A DNA stretch of 64,000 nucleotides from Bicyclus anynana (taxonomy: Eukaryota; Arthropoda; Insecta; Lepidoptera; Nymphalidae), in assembly GCF_947172395.1 (NCBI RefSeq), contig NC_069087.1, positions 19,040,889 through 19,104,888 on the forward strand. Reading direction: 5' to 3'. A program made the translations under genes and the position numbers. The number at the start of each line of letters is the position of its first letter. Positions within the stretch are counted from its first letter, which is position 1. The notes under the pieces are model-generated. The model worked only from the letters and a program-made list of their open reading frames with translations, did no database searches and was not told the origin of the DNA. This document shows positions 50,327 to 61,160 of this stretch, in pieces.

Positions 50327-53300
50327 TTATTCTGAATCTGATATAGGTAACGAAGACAACCTATGAACTGGTCGTTTTAAGAAACCGTATTCAGTTTTAA
50401 CAGTGACGAAACGAATGACACCATCTTTAGGATTCACTTTATGAACCCGGCCTAACTTCCATTGAAATGGAGGTACGTTTGGATAGTTTATATGAACTAG
50501 TGTACCGATTTGAAGATTCTCGATGTTCTCAGTCCATTTACTTCGCTGCCGAAACGTATGCAAGTATTGGATGTGCCATTGCTTCCAGTGAATTTGAATT
50601 AAATTTTGAATTAACTGCCAACGCGACAACCTCTGTGGTCCGAACCACCACAGTTTGTAAATTTTAATTTCCGAGGCGAAATCCGCTGGGTTTTCAAATG
50701 AACGAACGTGTCTCCATTTATCTGGAGACACTATATTAAGAATCGAAACGACGCGATTTGCTACATAAGTAGACAAGTTATAGGGAGCAGCCCGTAACGA
50801 ACATAAAACGAAGCTTGAATCGGTCCAAGCTACTTCCCGAGCGATTGGCACCTTGGACTTTATCGACTTACGAATAAATATAAATAACGAAGGTAAGAAA
50901 TTTGCAGCGCATAGTTCTAACTTCGGCAAAGACAATCTTTTCAAAGGAGCTACACGAGATTTGCCTGCTAAAATATGAACAGATACATTTTGATCTGGAT
51001 GTAAAACTCTAATATATATAACTGCTGCGTAAGCAGCTTCTGAGCTATCACAAAATCCATGAAGCTCAACACAACAATCAGTCGAGGATGGAACGAAACG
51101 AGGAATGTGGATAGTGGATAGTTTTGGAAATTCTGAAACTATACGAAGCCACTTCCGTTGAATGTGAATTGGAACCTCTGCATCCCAGTCAACGCCTGCT
51201 AACCAAAGTTCTTGAATAAGAATCTTGGCAGCAACAATGACTGGACTTAGAAACCCGACAGGATCAAAAATGCGAGCAATTTCGGACAAAATTACACGTT
51301 TTGTTACTTTGTCGTGCAGAGGCTCTACGTGATATACAAACACATCCTTCAGGGGCTGCCACGCTAGGCCTAAAACTTTAATCGAACTGTCTTCATCAAG
51401 GGAAACTGTTGAAGACTCCACCTCCTTTACTTCATCAGAAAGACGTTGTAAAAACAAGGGGCTGTTCGAGCACCACTTACGAAGTTCAAATCCACCTCTT
51501 TTTAGAAGTTCAAAAAGTTGATTTTGGAGATGAATAGCGGATTCCACCGAATCAGAACCACTTAGAACATCATCCATATAAGTAGAGTGACGAATAACTT
51601 CAGCAGCTTCCGGGAATTCGGATTGATGATCGATAGCTAGTTGCTGAAGAACACGAATCGCTAAAAACGGTGACGACGAGAGCCCGTAAGTCACTGTTTT
51701 CAGTCTAAAAACTTGAGGCTCAACGGAAGGGTCTGTACGCCATAATATTAGCTGATAATTTTGATGTTTTTCATCTACGAGAATTTGTCTATACATTTGA
51801 CGTATATCAGCAGTAAAGGCGACTTTATGAAAACGAAATCCACAAAGCAGTTCTCCAACATCGTTCTGCAACTTCGGACCTATAAGTTGAGTATCATTTA
51901 ACGATCCTTGGTGAGTCGCAGCCGATGCATCGAAAACAACCCTCAGTTTAGTGGTTGAGCTAGAAGGCCTCACAACTCCATGGTGAGGTATGAAGTAGTG
52001 GGGCTGTCGAATATTACTTTGGACAAGTTCCATATGGCCAGATTTAAGATAATCTTCCATAAAATCGAAATATAAATTACGAAACTGATCATCGCGAGCA
52101 AAACGACGCTCCATCGAAAGTAAGCGTTTCATTGCTATCGAACGCGATTCACCAAGTGATGGTTCCCCTTCCCGAAATGGAAGTGATACGATGAACCTAC
52201 CACATGTCGAGCGCTTGTGAGACTGAACGAATATTTCTTCACATCGCTGATCATCAGGCGATAGGACTACTTTTTCTGGAACAGACTCTATTTCCCAGAA
52301 TTTACGAATTAAATTATCAAGACTGTTTTCTTGATCTGAGACGACGAAAGACGAAATCATTTTATGCGAATCATGATTACGAACGAATTTAAGGTCAACT
52401 TTTCCGATAAGAAGCCAACCAAGCGAACTAGAAATGGCTATTGGTGTACCAATAGGCCCACGAATAATTTCTCCGACGAAAATATCATCATAGACATCTC
52501 CTCCGAGCAAGATGTCAACAGATGAAGGCGAATTGAAATTTGGATCCGCTAACTGTAAATGTTTTATATGAGACCACGATTTTGTCTCAATAAAGTTTGA
52601 CGGTTTAGCGGATGTTATATTTTTTAGAATTAATCCGCGAAGAGTAAATTCTAATCCTGAAGCCGTGTGTGATTTAAATACGGTCGTTACGAATCCCTTT
52701 GAACAAGTAGTCAAATCACCGATTCCTTGAATAGGTGTACCTAACTTACGACGAGTTAAACCAAGACGAGTGACCAGATCTTCAGTAATAAAAGAAGCTT
52801 CAGAACCTGGATCAATAAGAGCTCGAGCACGAACGAATTTGCCTGAAGAATCGCGAATTAAAATTACAGCAGTTGAAATTAAGACCATACTGCGATTTGA
52901 AGTAACATCTGTCGAATACAAAGAGACGACATTCGTTGTCTCATTTGAGGGTAGTTCCAATTTCGATAGATCTTCGGATGTAGTTTTTGAATTATTTGCG
53001 AAATGTAACATGGAACAATGATGAGAAGCATCACACACTGAACAACGAATTTTTGCGCATGTTCGCAAAGAATGCGAACCACGTTTACACAGCACGCATG
53101 TCGAATTTGACTGGACCGAATTACCAGATTTTGATTTGAAACTACTTGCAGTACTAGATTCAGGAGAAGTGACAAATGAGGACTTAGCACGAGTCGTATC
53201 TTGATTTTTTGAAAAACGCGTTGAATCAAAACGTGATGTTGAACGTAATGTTGACCTTGAACTTTCCCAAGCGATTATTTCGCGATTTAAAAATTCTTGG

Positions 53301-54148
53301 AGTTCACTAAAGCGAGGCACTTGATTTGTTGCAATAGATTTATCAAAATTAAGTCGCGTATCTTGATCCAACTTTCTATACAACATGTGAAATAACACGA
53401 AGTCCCACTCCTCAATAGGGAAACCCATAGAATCTAAGGCACCGATGTTTTCTAAGAACCCACTAATAATAGTGCGTAGTCCAGAGGCGGACGGTGAATT
53501 TAAATTTGGAAGTTTATATAAAGCGTCCATATGTTGCATTGCTATTAATCGTTCATTTTTATAATTATATTCTAAAATGCTCCATGCTTTTCTATAATTA
53601 CTACTGGTAATCGACATTCCTTTTAACAATTTACTAGCATCGCCACGAACGTACGATAATAAATATTGAAATTTAGCTACATCTGAAAGATCTTTATTGC
53701 GATCGATTAATGATAAGAACAAATCACTAAAAGAATTCCACTCTTTGTAATCACCGGAAAAAGGTGGTACCGATAAAGGCGGTAATTTTACTGCAGTATA
53801 ATTTGAATTTAAATTTTGATTTACTTCCGGTTTTGGTTCGGAAGTAGATTCCTCTAAACCGAATTTAATACTCATAATTTCTCTAATTAAGTCATTAAAA
53901 GTAGAACGAATATTGCTGTGTTCAGGTTTCAAAACTTTTGTGCTTTCCAGTTCCAAAGTTTCAATAGACGATTGAATTTGTTCAAATTGGTCCTGTATAC
54001 GGGCGAGTCCCATACAAGAAACCATAAATTTTCGATAAGAATTCACGTCTGAGTTTACCTCCATACCTAACTCAATTATAGTATTCAATTCGCGCTCGAT
54101 GCAACCTCTGCGATGCATTAAAGCAGCGTGCTCTGTTGATTCCGTCAT
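50327..54148 (-). CDS. BEL/Pao gag-pol polyprotein lacking the integrase core
   Basis: The 1273-residue frame is open throughout. A gag-like DUF1759 region begins near residue 129 (FSGDYKEWNSFSDLF). A Cys/His cluster lies at about 351-380 (CVLCKRGSHSLRTC). The retropepsin has its active Asp near 443 (ALIDPGSEASF). The reverse transcriptase has YMDD near 856. An RNase H-like region follows (LPKLELCAA; NPADFAS near 1151). At LWWFGPQ the sequence jumps directly to RLSRWQLIQ, the start of the C-terminal DUF5641 (about 1170-1268). The HHCC finger and DDE integrase core that normally lie between, several hundred residues, are absent, yet the frame is kept. The source copy must have used integrase in trans, or the deletion came after insertion. 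Confidence 0.92.
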   Translation of the reverse strand: MTESTEHAALMHRRGCIERELNTIIELGMEVNSDVNSYRKFMVSCMGLARIQDQFEQIQSSIETLELESTKVLKPEHSNIRSTFNDLIREIMSIKFGLEESTSEPKPEVNQNLNSNYTAVKLPPLSVPPFSGDYKEWNSFSDLFLSLIDRNKDLSDVAKFQYLLSYVRGDASKLLKGMSITSSNYRKAWSILEYNYKNERLIAMQHMDALYKLPNLNSPSASGLRTIISGFLENIGALDSMGFPIEEWDFVLFHMLYRKLDQDTRLNFDKSIATNQVPRFSELQEFLNREIIAWESSRSTLRSTSRFDSTRFSKNQDTTRAKSSFVTSPESSTASSFKSKSGNSVQSNSTCVLCKRGSHSLRTCAKIRCSVCDASHHCSMLHFANNSKTTSEDLSKLELPSNETTNVVSLYSTDVTSNRSMVLISTAVILIRDSSGKFVRARALIDPGSEASFITEDLVTRLGLTRRKLGTPIQGIGDLTTCSKGFVTTVFKSHTASGLEFTLRGLILKNITSAKPSNFIETKSWSHIKHLQLADPNFNSPSSVDILLGGDVYDDIFVGEIIRGPIGTPIAISSSLGWLLIGKVDLKFVRNHDSHKMISSFVVSDQENSLDNLIRKFWEIESVPEKVVLSPDDQRCEEIFVQSHKRSTCGRFIVSLPFREGEPSLGESRSIAMKRLLSMERRFARDDQFRNLYFDFMEDYLKSGHMELVQSNIRQPHYFIPHHGVVRPSSSTTKLRVVFDASAATHQGSLNDTQLIGPKLQNDVGELLCGFRFHKVAFTADIRQMYRQILVDEKHQNYQLILWRTDPSVEPQVFRLKTVTYGLSSSPFLAIRVLQQLAIDHQSEFPEAAEVIRHSTYMDDVLSGSDSVESAIHLQNQLFELLKRGGFELRKWCSNSPLFLQRLSDEVKEVESSTVSLDEDSSIKVLGLAWQPLKDVFVYHVEPLHDKVTKRVILSEIARIFDPVGFLSPVIVAAKILIQELWLAGVDWDAEVPIHIQRKWLRIVSEFPKLSTIHIPRFVPSSTDCCVELHGFCDSSEAAYAAVIYIRVLHPDQNVSVHILAGKSRVAPLKRLSLPKLELCAANFLPSLFIFIRKSIKSKVPIAREVAWTDSSFVLCSLRAAPYNLSTYVANRVVSILNIVSPDKWRHVRSFENPADFASEIKIYKLWWFGPQRLSRWQLIQNLIQIHWKQWHIQYLHTFRQRSKWTENIENLQIGTLVHINYPNVPPFQWKLGRVHKVNPKDGVIRFVTVKTEYGFLKRPVHRLSSLPISDSE

Positions 54149-54904
54149 ATTGTAAAATAATTAATAAACTATAAATAAAAATAAAAAAAAATAATAAAAA
54201 AAGTTCAAGAATAAAAATATTTTTTATTTACCGAACTTGGCGTATTCACTGCCGTGCCCACTACAGAACGGCTTACTACACGAAAACATAAAAACTCAAA
54301 TATAAAAAAAAAACAAAATGAAAAAATTAAATATATTTTCGAACAATGTCGTGAGTCGTAATCGTATCGTATGGTATAAATGCTACATGAATCCGATCGA
54401 ACTTACTTCACTCAACGAACTCTCAAAACTAAAACGAACTAAAATGAACTAATTCAATACACCTCGAGTAGGTATAAAGATCAATTGCAAACAATTACGA
54501 TATATTTAAGATAAAATAATACGAATGAAACGAATAAAATAACTGGCGAAACTAACGAAAATTAGTAACGTAGGTAGGTACCTCACTTCGTAATAAAAAT
54601 TATCACTTTTACGAAAACTTAGATTATTACTTACGAATGAATTATTATTTATGATTTATGGGTTACGAAACTTACGCGGCACTAATTATTATTATTATTG
54701 GATTATGCAGTTTTTAACGAAATAAATGGATCATCTAGAACTTGACCTATATAATTTAACTTTGAATGCGAAGAACGAACAAAGAATGAAACAGTAGGTA
54801 TGGCGTCATTCGAATTCCGATTGCAATGATTTTAGGTTATAAAATATAAGAAAATACGTGTATGGCGGGGTGTTTCGATTAAACAGAATAAAGAAAACTT
54901 AATA

Positions 54905-54923
54905 TCCGGCTCGAAGGACCAAT
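54905..54923 (-). other. Primer-binding-site candidate of the BEL/Pao element
   Basis: Just inside the 5' LTR, the minus strand reads TTGGTCCTTCGAGCCGG, the tRNA-complement type of sequence expected there. I cannot name the tRNA with certainty. Confidence 0.65.
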
Positions 54924-54926
54924 AAT

Positions 54927-55465
54927 TGTGGGGGAGATTCCCCCGGGGAGTGATTTTAGTGGACTGTATTTTACGTAACGAATGTAGGGTGCTGGTGGAG
55001 GGAGTTTATTCGAAGGTTTCCTCTATTCTAATGGGCAGGCTCCTATCACCGATACGAAAGGTAATTCTAACAAACCACCTACCTTTCGATGATCTTCTGC
55101 TGCCCAGCTGCTGGAGTCCAGCTCCCACGCCGACACGTGTTGATGCGCACACGCACTTGGCCGCGGCCTTTCTACACCGTGTCTTTTTATCACGATATCG
55201 AACAAAGTCAAATAATAAATAAAAAGGATTATTGTCACCCGAATTGATCGCCCGTTCCGAATAAACGGGCAGCGAATAGGAAGCGAAAAAATGTCCGACG
55301 AATAGGCGAAAGGTCCACAATACAATTCGCGAGCGACTGACGACAGGGCGCTCACAGCTCCGAGCGCGGTGAGGCAGTCTGTCGAATACCCTCAAAATCG
55401 GCGATAAAAGTACCCACCCAAGTTGAGGAATTTTTGAACTTCGAATAATTTGATATTTACGAACA
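54927..55465 (-). repeat. BEL/Pao 5' LTR
   Basis: 539 bp, TG...CA; near-identical partner of 49612-50150. The LTR should hold the promoter for the minus-strand transcript. Confidence 0.95.
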
Positions 55466-55557
55466 CAGTGTATTATTGGATGTATTTTAATGCGTAACCT
55501 AAAGCCTAAGCCTAAAGTATTATAATGCGTACTGCCGGAGTTTCAGTTTTATTAAAG

Positions 55558-56222
55558 ACTAGCGGACGCCCGCGACTTCGTCCGTGTAAATTTCGATGTC
55601 AACTTTACTACCACCCCTGCCCTACCCTACCCCTACCCCTACCTACCACTACCCCAACCCTACCCTACCCAACCCCTACATCTACCCTACCCCTACCCTA
55701 CCATATCCCTACGCCCAACCTACCCCTACCTTACCTACACCCTACCCCCATCCTACCCCTACCCTCCCCGTACCTTATCCCTTTCCTACCCCTAGCCCAC
55801 CCGTACCCCTATCTCACGCCTATCCTACCCCTGCCCTACCACTTCCCTATCCTACCCGTATCTCTACCCTACCACTACCCTACCACTACCCTACCTCTAC
55901 CCCTACCCTACCACTACCCTAAACCCGGCCCTAAACCTACCCTACCCCTACACTACCCCTACGCTTCCCTACCCGTACCCTACAATAGTTAAGGCAGCGC
56001 ATGCGAATAAGTCTGTTTCAGTCCGACCCGTATGACAAACACTGAGATAACTCGGCTAATATATATGATACCAATATAAAATATAGCCTATAGCACTCCC
56101 CGATAATGTAGCATTCTACTGGTGAAAGAATTTTTAAAATCGGACCAGTAGTCCCGAAGATTACCCCATTTAAAAAATGTGACAAACTTACAAACTTTAC
56201 CTCTTTATAATATTAGTATAGA
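55558..56222 (-). mobile_element. Helitron-like element, internally deleted, inverted
   Basis: It begins (plus strand) ACTAGCGGACGCCCGCGACT, contains a CCCTACCCCTACC array (about 55615-55982), jumps to the left-hand body near 55983 (AGTTAAGGCAGCGCATGCGA) and ends CTCTTTATAATATTAGTATAGA. The central third of the longer copies is missing. Pro/Leu/Tyr-rich frames through it are artefacts. Confidence 0.72.
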
Positions 56223-56515
56223 CAACATATACTTACTCTACTCTTTGATAGACAACTTGATTTGCGTTTGCGTGACGTTGTTTTGTTAGGTTAGGAGCAA
56301 CACTGTAATCTTTGGTTAGGAGTATTAGTGTTCTGTGGTTGTCAGTCGAAAGATATTTTATTTTGACGTGATTTTCTTGTTTTTAAGCAAACGTACTTAT
56401 TTTTGTACTCGCGCTCACAGAGGAAATAATATATAATATAACGTTAGAAACGGATAGTCGATAGAAATTTTATTAAATTAAATTGAAAAAAAGTGCACAG
56501 TTTAATTACGAAGTT
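56223..56515 (+). promoter_or_regulatory. 5' flank of the coilin-like gene
   Basis: About 290 bp of AT-rich sequence before the start codon. No core motif is assigned. TTG-started extensions of the frame (from 56483) are possible but unneeded. Confidence 0.35.
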
Positions 56516-59286
56516 ATGTTTAGACGCAGCAGCAGTAGTTCAATGGATTCGGATATCTCCCGTCCGTCCACCAGCAGTGGCGGCGAATCGAGCTTCCGCG
56601 TGAGCGTGTGCCTGCGGCGCTACTTCAGCGACGTGCGCGCGCGCGCCTACATGCTGGCGCGCGGCGAGCGCAGCGTGGGCTGGCTGCAGCGGCGGCTGCG
56701 GCGCGCGTTCGGCCTGCCCGGCGCCTTCTGCCTGCGCGCCGCCGGCCACCTGCTGCCGCCCGCCGAGCCGCTGCGCCTGCTGCGCGCCGGGGACTGCGTC
56801 GAGTGAGTGCGAGCGGCTGGCCCCCTTCCACTGGTGACCTGTGTCAATGAGATTAACTACAGCCCAAACCTAGGCGGAGATTTTCTTGAAAGAAAGAAAA
56901 GCTTGGTATCTAATAATCTGACCGAGGAGCTCCTAATTTTAGGCCACATACCCTAACAACTGGACCAAAGAGGCAGTTTTATACTTAAACTAGCAGACGC
57001 CCACAACTTCATCCGCCCTTAAAGACACCCTTAGACCTCCTTCAACTGGCCCTGTTGAAAAACTGTTGTTAGCAGACATCTACTAATTATAAACTACCTC
57101 GCTGCCACTACTCTCTTTTATATATTTAAGCGCCTCAAACACTTTTTCAGTAACAGAGTAATTGTGGAATAAACTGCTTGAGGATGTAATAATCAGAAAA
57201 TCACTGAATGTGTTTAAGAAGCAGTTGGATAGATATATGAAGCAATAAGAAGCACAACAATATATGCATCAGTAAAAGGCTAAGCAGTAGCCTTTAATTA
57301 CAATAGTACAATAGTTAAGTTACAAGTGTATAAAAAAGAATTACAAAAGTAGTCTTATGTCTACTTGACCATCCTGCAAACTGTAAAGGATGTCAGGTTT
57401 ATAAGGAGATATTAACTAGGAAGAAAGGTGTCCCAAATAGAAAATCCTTGCATCCACAAACAAGGTTGGAAGGGAAAACTACCACACAGGAAACTAAATA
57501 TGGTAGGAAGACTGATGAAAGCACACAGAACACGCGCTCCTCAAACAAAATACCGTCGACATATGCAGAAGCAGTAAACTCTCGTAGATCACCATCTAAT
57601 GACAAATCCCCATCAACAAATGGACCCTTTAGTTCCATTGAGAACTTGTTACTCAAACAAAGTGAAAAAAATAGATAACTTACTTCAACAAATAAGCACC
57701 CTTTTGGGACTTATCACTAAAGTAACAAAATGACTAATTTACGCATCGCCGCGTGGAACATCAACGGTCCCAGTGGCCATAAAGATGAACTACTGGCTTT
57801 CATGGCTTCTAACAAATTGGATGTAGTCCTCATATCAGAGTCCCACGTTAATGACAGGAGTCTGTTTGTGCTTTCAGTGCTACTCAACACCTCATCCTGA
57901 TGGTGGATCCCATGGAGGAACGGCTATAATAATCAGGAATAATCTAAAGCATCATTTACTAGATCACTACAGAACAGAAAAGTGACTACAATAAAGCTAG
58001 AAGAAAAATCAGATATCACGCTGTCAGCTATTTACTGCCCACCCCCTAACAAGATTGACAAGACTTTGTTTTCAAAATTCTTTAAATCACTGGGAAATCG
58101 CTATATAGCAGGTGGCGACTGGAATGCCAAGCACACTTCTGGGGCTCCCGCTGTACACTCCCACGTGGAAGAGAACTCAATAAAAGTATTGACATTAATA
58201 ACTTACTCACTATATCAACTGGTGAACCGACTTACTGGCCTTCGGACATTAACAAAGTACCTGATCTTCTAGACTTCTTTGTGACAAAAAATGTTTCTCA
58301 CCTTTATACTAACATTGAATCAAGTCCATAACGTCGTTCTTTCGTGCCAGTAACTATTAGTACGGAACGTTTTGTAGCAATCCATGGCAGTGCTGCAAAT
58401 CCCGCTCCATAAGTTATGATAGCAGATACCCCGTTAATTCTAGATAATGCTTTACTATTACTCTTAATTTATTATACAATTTAACTCCTATTAAAGTTGA
58501 AAATGTATTTTACAGACCATACTGTAGTTCTGGCAGACCATTGGTCAGAAAGCCCTGGTCTGCAGTATCGCAATGGTTGCTGAAAATATAAACCTTTGTT
58601 TCAGAGTTATCCCACTAGAGGAAGCACAAACGGGAATTCAACATGGTATGAAACAAATCCATGGAGCAAAGGCGGAAGAGAAAACTGTCACTTCCACATC
58701 TGTATACTTCGGCGCCGGGCACGCGTCCGACGGAGGCTACCGCAGTCCCGCGCATACCGGCGCCGGCAACCGCAGTCCCACTCGTGTCGGCGCCCCCGAC
58801 GACGAGGCCGACGCTCCGCTGCGCAGGGACGTCTCCGACGAGCAGGCCGCGCAGGGCTCGCCGGCGCGCGCAGAACGAGTGCCCGGCGGCGACGAGCGCG
58901 CCCTGCAAAGCTTGAAGCGGCGCGCGCTGGATCTGCTCGACGTACGCTTCGGCCCCGAAGCCGCTGACGACAGCGCCGCCGCCGAGCTCGGCGTCCCAAG
59001 ACGTCGTCGTCGAGTGCGGCGCCGCACGCGCCGCGCGCCCACGCCGCCGTTCACGCCGCAGCCCGCGCCGGAGCCCGCGTGCCGCGCGCCCACGCCGACG
59101 CCTCAGCCCACGCCGACGCCCGCTCCGGAACCCGCGCGCTGTGCGCCCACGTCACCGCCCACGCGCCGTGCGCCCACGCCGCCGCGCGTTGAGGCGAGGC
59201 CGCCGGGCGACGTGGCGCGGAACGAGGATGCGTGCGCAAGACGACCGAGAATGGTGCACTCATTGGATGTTGATAACGTGGTTTAG
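56516..59286 (+). CDS. Coilin-like Cajal-body protein, apparently short form
   Basis: Exon 1 is 56516-56802 (phase 2, GTGAGT donor); exon 2 is 58605-59286 after TTTGTTTCAG. Joined, they give 322 residues. Residues about 25-102 match the coilin N-terminal domain: FRVSVCLRRYFSDVRARAYM, GLPGAFCLRAAGHLLPPAEP, then LLRAGDCVEVIPLEEA across the splice. In coilin this ubiquitin-like domain drives self-association in nuclear Cajal bodies, where snRNPs mature. Exon 2 adds an acidic segment, a KRRALDLLD block, an Arg cluster (PRRRRRVRRRTRRAPTPP) and Pro/Ala repeats with APTP motifs. The C-terminal Tudor-like domain typical of coilin is not encoded: the frame stops at 59284-59286 and a poly(A) signal follows. 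The intron holds a Jockey fragment. Confidence 0.78.
56870..57370. other. Coilin intron with repeat debris
   Basis: CTAGCAGACGCCCACAACTT near 56991 is a decayed Helitron-like end. Further LINE-like 3' remnants follow; no exon is seen. Confidence 0.4.
57380..58330 (+). pseudogene. Jockey-clade LINE fragment: gag end plus endonuclease
   Basis: CKGCQVYKEI near 57378 and the Ser/Thr-rich end of ORF1 are followed by an ORF2 start reading LRIAAWNINGPSGHKDELLA, LDVVLISESHVND, IYCPPPN and GGDWNAKH, i.e. an AP endonuclease, with several stops and frameshifts. The RT part is absent. It is inserted in the coilin intron on the same strand. Confidence 0.82.
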
Positions 59287-59334
59287 AAATCATGTTATAA
59301 TAAGTTAATATAGAAAATGTTTTATTATCTACAT

Positions 59335-59340
59335 AATAAA
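59335..59340 (+). terminator. Polyadenylation signal AATAAA of the coilin-like gene
   Basis: AATAAA 49 nt after the TAG stop, supporting a true 3' end right after the short frame. Confidence 0.65.
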
Positions 59341-59402
59341 AAATCAAAATGAAAATTGCCTTCGAGGGCGATACAACGATTTATCTTTAGCCTCAAAATA
59401 GG

Positions 59403-59663
59403 CTACAGTTTCGGTGACTCTTTATCAGTGCGAGATTTCTGCCCAGCGAGCATCTTCTCGAGGCTCTCGAGGTCTGAACAGGAAAATGTCGCTGGGGGCA
59501 GCCGGCCAGATCTGGAGAATACAGTAGATGCAAAGCCCAATTCAAGAAATTTTGCCTTTGTTCTCATTGATTTGTGACTAGGTGCATTGTCTTGATGAAA
59601 GAGCACTTTCTTCTTCAAATGAGGCCGTTTTTCGCGATTTCGTCTTTCAAACAGTGTTACCAT
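59403..59663 (-). pseudogene. Mariner transposase C-terminal fragment
   Basis: RPHLKKKVLFHQDNAPSHKS is the block holding the second catalytic Asp of mariner transposases. The third catalytic block (SPDLAPSDFF-type) is garbled, and the fragment is truncated on both sides. Confidence 0.82.
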
Positions 59664-59664
59664 C

Positions 59665-59890
59665 TCTCCAAAATATTTATCCCTAAAGTTCGTGTCAAAA
59701 CCCCTAAAAGCGCCTTAATTATTGAGTTGTTCCCCTAAAAAATATAAATTCTTAATAATTTAGAAATAATATGCTGTAATATGTTTCAAAAGTCTATATT
59801 TAATACAGACAAAATATTACGTCTTTATCTGAAGATTCAGATTTTTTGAAATAATACATGTTGACAATGAATAAATTTAACATTTTTTTT
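59665..59890. repeat. Dispersed repeat family D
   Basis: AAATATAAATTCTTAATAAT then TTAGAAATAATATGCTGTAA, as at 49366-49545. Confidence 0.75.
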
Positions 59891-60145
59891 TATTCGATGA
59901 ATATTGCCGCCAGTTGCCTCAGAGTGGCTGTAACGTATTATATGTCGTTATAAGTCGCTAGGTCAAGAAATAAATATTAAAATTATCATCAATTTAAAAA
60001 TATTAAAAAGTCAAGAAATCCCTAAAAATACTCCTTAAAATTTCAGATCCCTTAAAAAATCCCATTTCATTCATTTATTTGCCCCCTAAATCTGGGGGGA
60101 AAACCCCTAAGTTGGGAACCCTGCTTTCAAAAGCTCCAATAACGT
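59891..60145. other. Intergenic DNA, nothing recognised
   Basis: AT-rich; possibly more of family D. No gene. Confidence 0.35.
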
Positions 60146-60149
60146 TGTA

Positions 60150-61160
60150 CGATACTCGCTGTTTGTATTTATGGCTGGTTGGTAGCAGTTTACTATTGTA
60201 TAAATATTATCTATGGTTTTAATTATTCTGTACTCGGTCTTGTGTCTGTACTCTGTGGTGTGAAAAATAAAAATATTAGGCTTACTGTTTATTAAGGTTG
60301 TTCTTAATTAAATAAATCAAGTTCATATAATTGCTCATCTCAATACTTATTGGTCTCTAAATCCAGCACTTCCACCTCTTAGTGAAGATTAATAGGTTAT
60401 GGGCTCAGATAGGAAACGGGACCAAATACGTTTTTACGGGACCAGGTAACGGAGCTGCGATTTGGAATACTAGAAAGGTACGTGAGCAAGGTGAAGCCAT
60501 CTTGTTGTAAACATCTATTTTTCGTGTGAATAGATAATTTATTTTCTAAGTCGATGGTGGCTATAAAACCATTTGTTGGTACAATAATTTATAGTAACTG
60601 GCTTTTTAGAGTGCGTTTGGTACTCGAACAACATGAGATGTTATGCGTACTGGATGACGTAATGCCTACAGATCCTGTGTTGTTGGCGGAATTTATAAAG
60701 CGAGATGTGAAAGCCAGTAATCTCATAGTCCAAAGCTTAGCAGACAGTATTTTAACTATGATTAAGGATAAGGATAGAAATGATTGACACACTGAGTGCA
60801 AGGGGATGATCTTTGGTTACAACTCAAAAAGCTTAGCAAAAATGGAGTTTTCAAGTAATAGGCCTCTTAAAAAATTTTTGCAGGCGTTTGAATCTTTAGC
60901 ATCCGGTTTAAGGACTGTTAGCGGGAAGTTGGAGGAGGACGAGATGGTAAGCCAACTCTTAGTGGCTATGCTTCCTGACTTTGACAGTGTGGTATCTGCG
61001 ATGGATACTGTTTACATTATGGATAAATCTGCAGTAACACTGGAGTTTGTTAAAAATACATGACTTGCTGAGGAAGAACGGCATTCTAAGAGGAGTATGG
61101 ATGATTCGTCAACCAGTGACAACAGAGTGCCTAGTGGGAGTTTTCAATATTTTCATATTG
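60150..61160 (+). pseudogene. Copia-type LTR element remnant: LTR-like start, PBS and gag
   Basis: TAGGTTATGGGCTCAGA near 60391 resembles the initiator-tRNA-Met primer site of Copia elements, so the preceding 240 bp may be an LTR. From 60554 a gag-like frame reads YSNWLFRVRLVLEQHEMLCV. It is broken by a stop at about 60785 but continues as RPLKKFLQAFESLASGLRTV, then LEEDEMVSQLLVAMLPDFDS and a shifted EERHSKRSMDDS. This is the UBN2-type Copia gag. No protease, integrase or RT follows; the satellite array cuts it off. Confidence 0.72.

Larger units (their letters stand above)
49612..55465 (-). mobile_element. BEL/Pao LTR retrotransposon, complete ends, integrase deleted
   Basis: Two 539-bp LTRs (49612-50150 and 54927-55465) begin TG and end CA and appear to differ at a single base. 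The 5-bp direct repeat CAGTG flanks the element (49607-49611 and 55466-55470). One minus-strand polyprotein ORF (50327-54148) lies between. The element is only 5854 bp because the integrase region is gone. It sits between UBE2S and coilin. Confidence 0.95.

Noticed and set aside
59403..59663. An intact mariner element
   Set aside because: Only the second catalytic block is readable; the rest of the transposase and the terminal repeats are missing.
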